This document shows, piece after piece, positions 6,240-7,413 of a stretch of DNA of 7,413 nt. Origin of the DNA: Sulfuricella sp. (GTDB lineage Bacteria > Pseudomonadota > Gammaproteobacteria > Burkholderiales > Sulfuricellaceae). The position numbers and the translations under genes are program-made. The notes under the pieces are model-generated. The model did not search any database. It was not told the origin of the DNA and worked only from the letters and a program-made list of their open reading frames with translations. Where the stretch lies: NCBI GenBank assembly GCA_030696235.1, contig JAUYSN010000454.1, positions 1 to 7,413 on the forward strand, in the 5' to 3' direction. Each line of letters starts with the position of its first letter. Positions within the stretch are counted from its first letter, which is position 1.

Positions 6240-7413
6240 ATCTCAACGCCTCCGCCGGGTTGGTCTTAGAAGCCCGCCAGCTGGGGTAGAGCGTCGCCAG
6301 CAGGGTAAGCACGAAAGAGACAGCGGCGATCACGCCGACGTCGCGGCTTTGCAGGTCGGAAGGCAGCTCGCTGATGTAATACACGTCCTTGGCGAGGAAA
6401 TGCACGCCGAACAGGCGCTCGATGGCGGGCACCACCACGTCGATGTTCAGCGCCAGCACCACGCCGCCGGCCACGCCGATCAGCGTGCCGATGACCCCGA
6501 TCAGGGTGCCCTGGACGATGAAAATCTTCATGATGCTCGCGGGGGAAGCGCCCAGCGTGCGCAGGATGGCGATATCCGCCTGCTTGTCGGTGACCGCCAT
6601 CACCAGGGTGGAGACAATATTGAACGCCGCCACCGCCACGATCAGCAGCAGGATGATGAACATCACGTTCTTTTCGATCTGGATGGCGCGGAAGAAATTG
6701 GCGTGCTGCCGCGTCCAGTCGCTAATGAAGATATCGTCGCCGAAACGGGCAGACAGCTCGCGCGCCACCTGCGGCGCAAGGTTCATGTCCGTGAGCTTCA
6801 GCCGCACGCCGGAAACGCGGCTGCCCATGCTGTACAGCTTGGCCGCGTCATCCAGGTGAACCAGCGCCAGCCCGGCATCGAATTCGTACATACCGGCCTC
6901 GAAAATCCCCACCACGCTGAACTGTTTCACCCGCGGCATGATACCGGCCGGCGTCACTCGCCCCTGAGGTGCAATCAGCACCACCTTGTCGCCCACCGAG
7001 ACAGACAGCGTCCGTGCCAGCTCGGAACCCAGCACAATGCCAAACTCGCCGGAGCGCAATGCATCCAGCCGACCCACTTTCATCTTGTCTGCCAGCTCGG
7101 ACACCTGCGCCTCGCGGTCAGGCAGAATACCTCGCACCACCGACCCCTGCACGGTCTGGTCGTAGGACAGAAGCCCCTGCGCCATGACGTAGGGCGCCGT
7201 GCCAACCACCGCGGGGTGCTGCGCCGCCACCCCGGCAACATTTTGCCAATCGGCCAGGGTATTGTTCGCGCCGCTGATCTGGGCATGCGCCGCCACGCCC
7301 AGAATGCGGGTGCGCAGCTCCTTCTGGAAGCCGTTCATCACGGAAAGCACCACGATCAGCGCCGCCACGCCGAGCGCGATGCCCAGCATGGAAACCAGGG
7401 AAATGAAGGAAAT
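6232..7413 (-). CDS. lolC: Lipoprotein-releasing system permease LolC/LolE family (5' end cut by window edge)
   Basis: The frame is open from the right edge (7413) to a TAA at 6232-6234, giving 393 visible residues. The visible part starts ISFISLVSMLGIALG, the end of the first membrane helix region of this family, so about 20 N-terminal residues are outside the window. The ATG at 7389 is internal, not the true start. A first membrane segment with VLSVMNGF is followed by a periplasmic region of about 220 residues. A C-terminal FtsX domain then has three membrane segments and the coupling motif AILRTLGASPASI, ending in YPSWRASKTNPAEALRYE. It works with LolD to extract outer-membrane lipoproteins from the inner membrane. 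It may be the single LolC/E-type permease of the organism, but the window cannot show this. The stop overlaps the methyltransferase start by 8 bases. Confidence 0.95.
   Translation of the reverse strand: MSFISLVSMLGIALGVAALIVVLSVMNGFQKELRTRILGVAAHAQISGANNTLADWQNVAGVAAQHPAVVGTAPYVMAQGLLSYDQTVQGSVVRGILPDREAQVSELADKMKVGRLDALRSGEFGIVLGSELARTLSVSVGDKVVLIAPQGRVTPAGIMPRVKQFSVVGIFEAGMYEFDAGLALVHLDDAAKLYSMGSRVSGVRLKLTDMNLAPQVARELSARFGDDIFISDWTRQHANFFRAIQIEKNVMFIILLLIVAVAAFNIVSTLVMAVTDKQADIAILRTLGASPASIMKIFIVQGTLIGVIGTLIGVAGGVVLALNIDVVVPAIERLFGVHFLAKDVYYISELPSDLQSRDVGVIAAVSFVLTLLATLYPSWRASKTNPAEALRYE
6249..6253 (-). promoter_or_regulatory. Ribosome binding site of the methyltransferase gene
   Basis: GGAGG (6253-6249 on the minus strand) lies 9 bases before the ATG at 6239, inside the last codons of lolC. 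Sequence and spacing are the same as at the lolD start, which suggests that the methyltransferase uses a copy of the lolC/lolD junction as its translation start. Confidence 0.7.

Noticed and set aside
3600..6260. Insertion sequence carrying the R-M genes
   Set aside because: No transposase or integrase frame is present, and the flanking repeats are direct copies of the lolC/lolD junction, not short terminal inverted repeats.
6389..6859. Plus-strand open frame opposite lolC
   Set aside because: It is a shadow frame of the conserved FtsX domain coding sequence on the minus strand.

Overview
The window looks like chromosomal DNA of a betaproteobacterium. LolC, LolD, ComEC and the DUF2062 protein all read like betaproteobacterial versions. 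The core genes are GC-rich (about 70% in one 60-base stretch of comEC that I counted). The genus cannot be fixed from this sequence; a Nitrosomonadales-like organism is only a guess.

Layout from left to right. Positions 1-2319 (minus) hold nearly all of comEC, the inner-membrane DNA-uptake channel of natural competence, with its 3' end cut off by the window edge. Twenty bases separate it from a divergent gene at 2340-2891 (plus) for a DUF2062 membrane protein. This gene converges on lolD (2930-3697, minus), and the two stop codons lie in a hairpin-forming array of 7-base repeats. A tightly packed minus-strand operon then reads lolC (6232 to beyond 7413), an adenine-N6 DNA methyltransferase (4659-6239), a BsuBI/PstI-family restriction endonuclease (3694-4662) and lolD. 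Every junction overlaps: 8 bases between lolC and the methyltransferase gene, 4 between methyltransferase and endonuclease, and 4 between endonuclease and lolD.

The main point of interest is that a complete type II restriction-modification (R-M) system, of the family that cuts CTGCAG, has been spliced between two genes that normally adjoin, lolC and lolD. They encode the permease and ATPase of the lipoprotein-releasing transporter. The insertion has left traces. The last 27 bases before and into the lolD start still encode [12 protein letters not shown] in a frame not used by the endonuclease. This is the expected LolC C-terminus and nearly matches the PAEALRYE-stop that now ends lolC 2.5 kb away. 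Both copies carry a GGAGG ribosome binding site 9 bases before an ATG, so the duplication gave one translation start to the methyltransferase and left one for lolD. Directly after each ATG lies an 80-86 bp inverted array of GTGAGGN heptamers. It is translated into an extra N-terminal segment of about 30 residues on both LolD and the methyltransferase.

Functionally, lolC and lolD serve lipoprotein export, comEC serves DNA uptake, and the R-M pair serves defence or selfish maintenance. Because lolD is now downstream of, and overlapped by, the R-M genes, the R-M system is probably co-transcribed with a likely essential operon. I see no RNA genes, CRISPR arrays, transposases or gene-free stretches over 300 bases.
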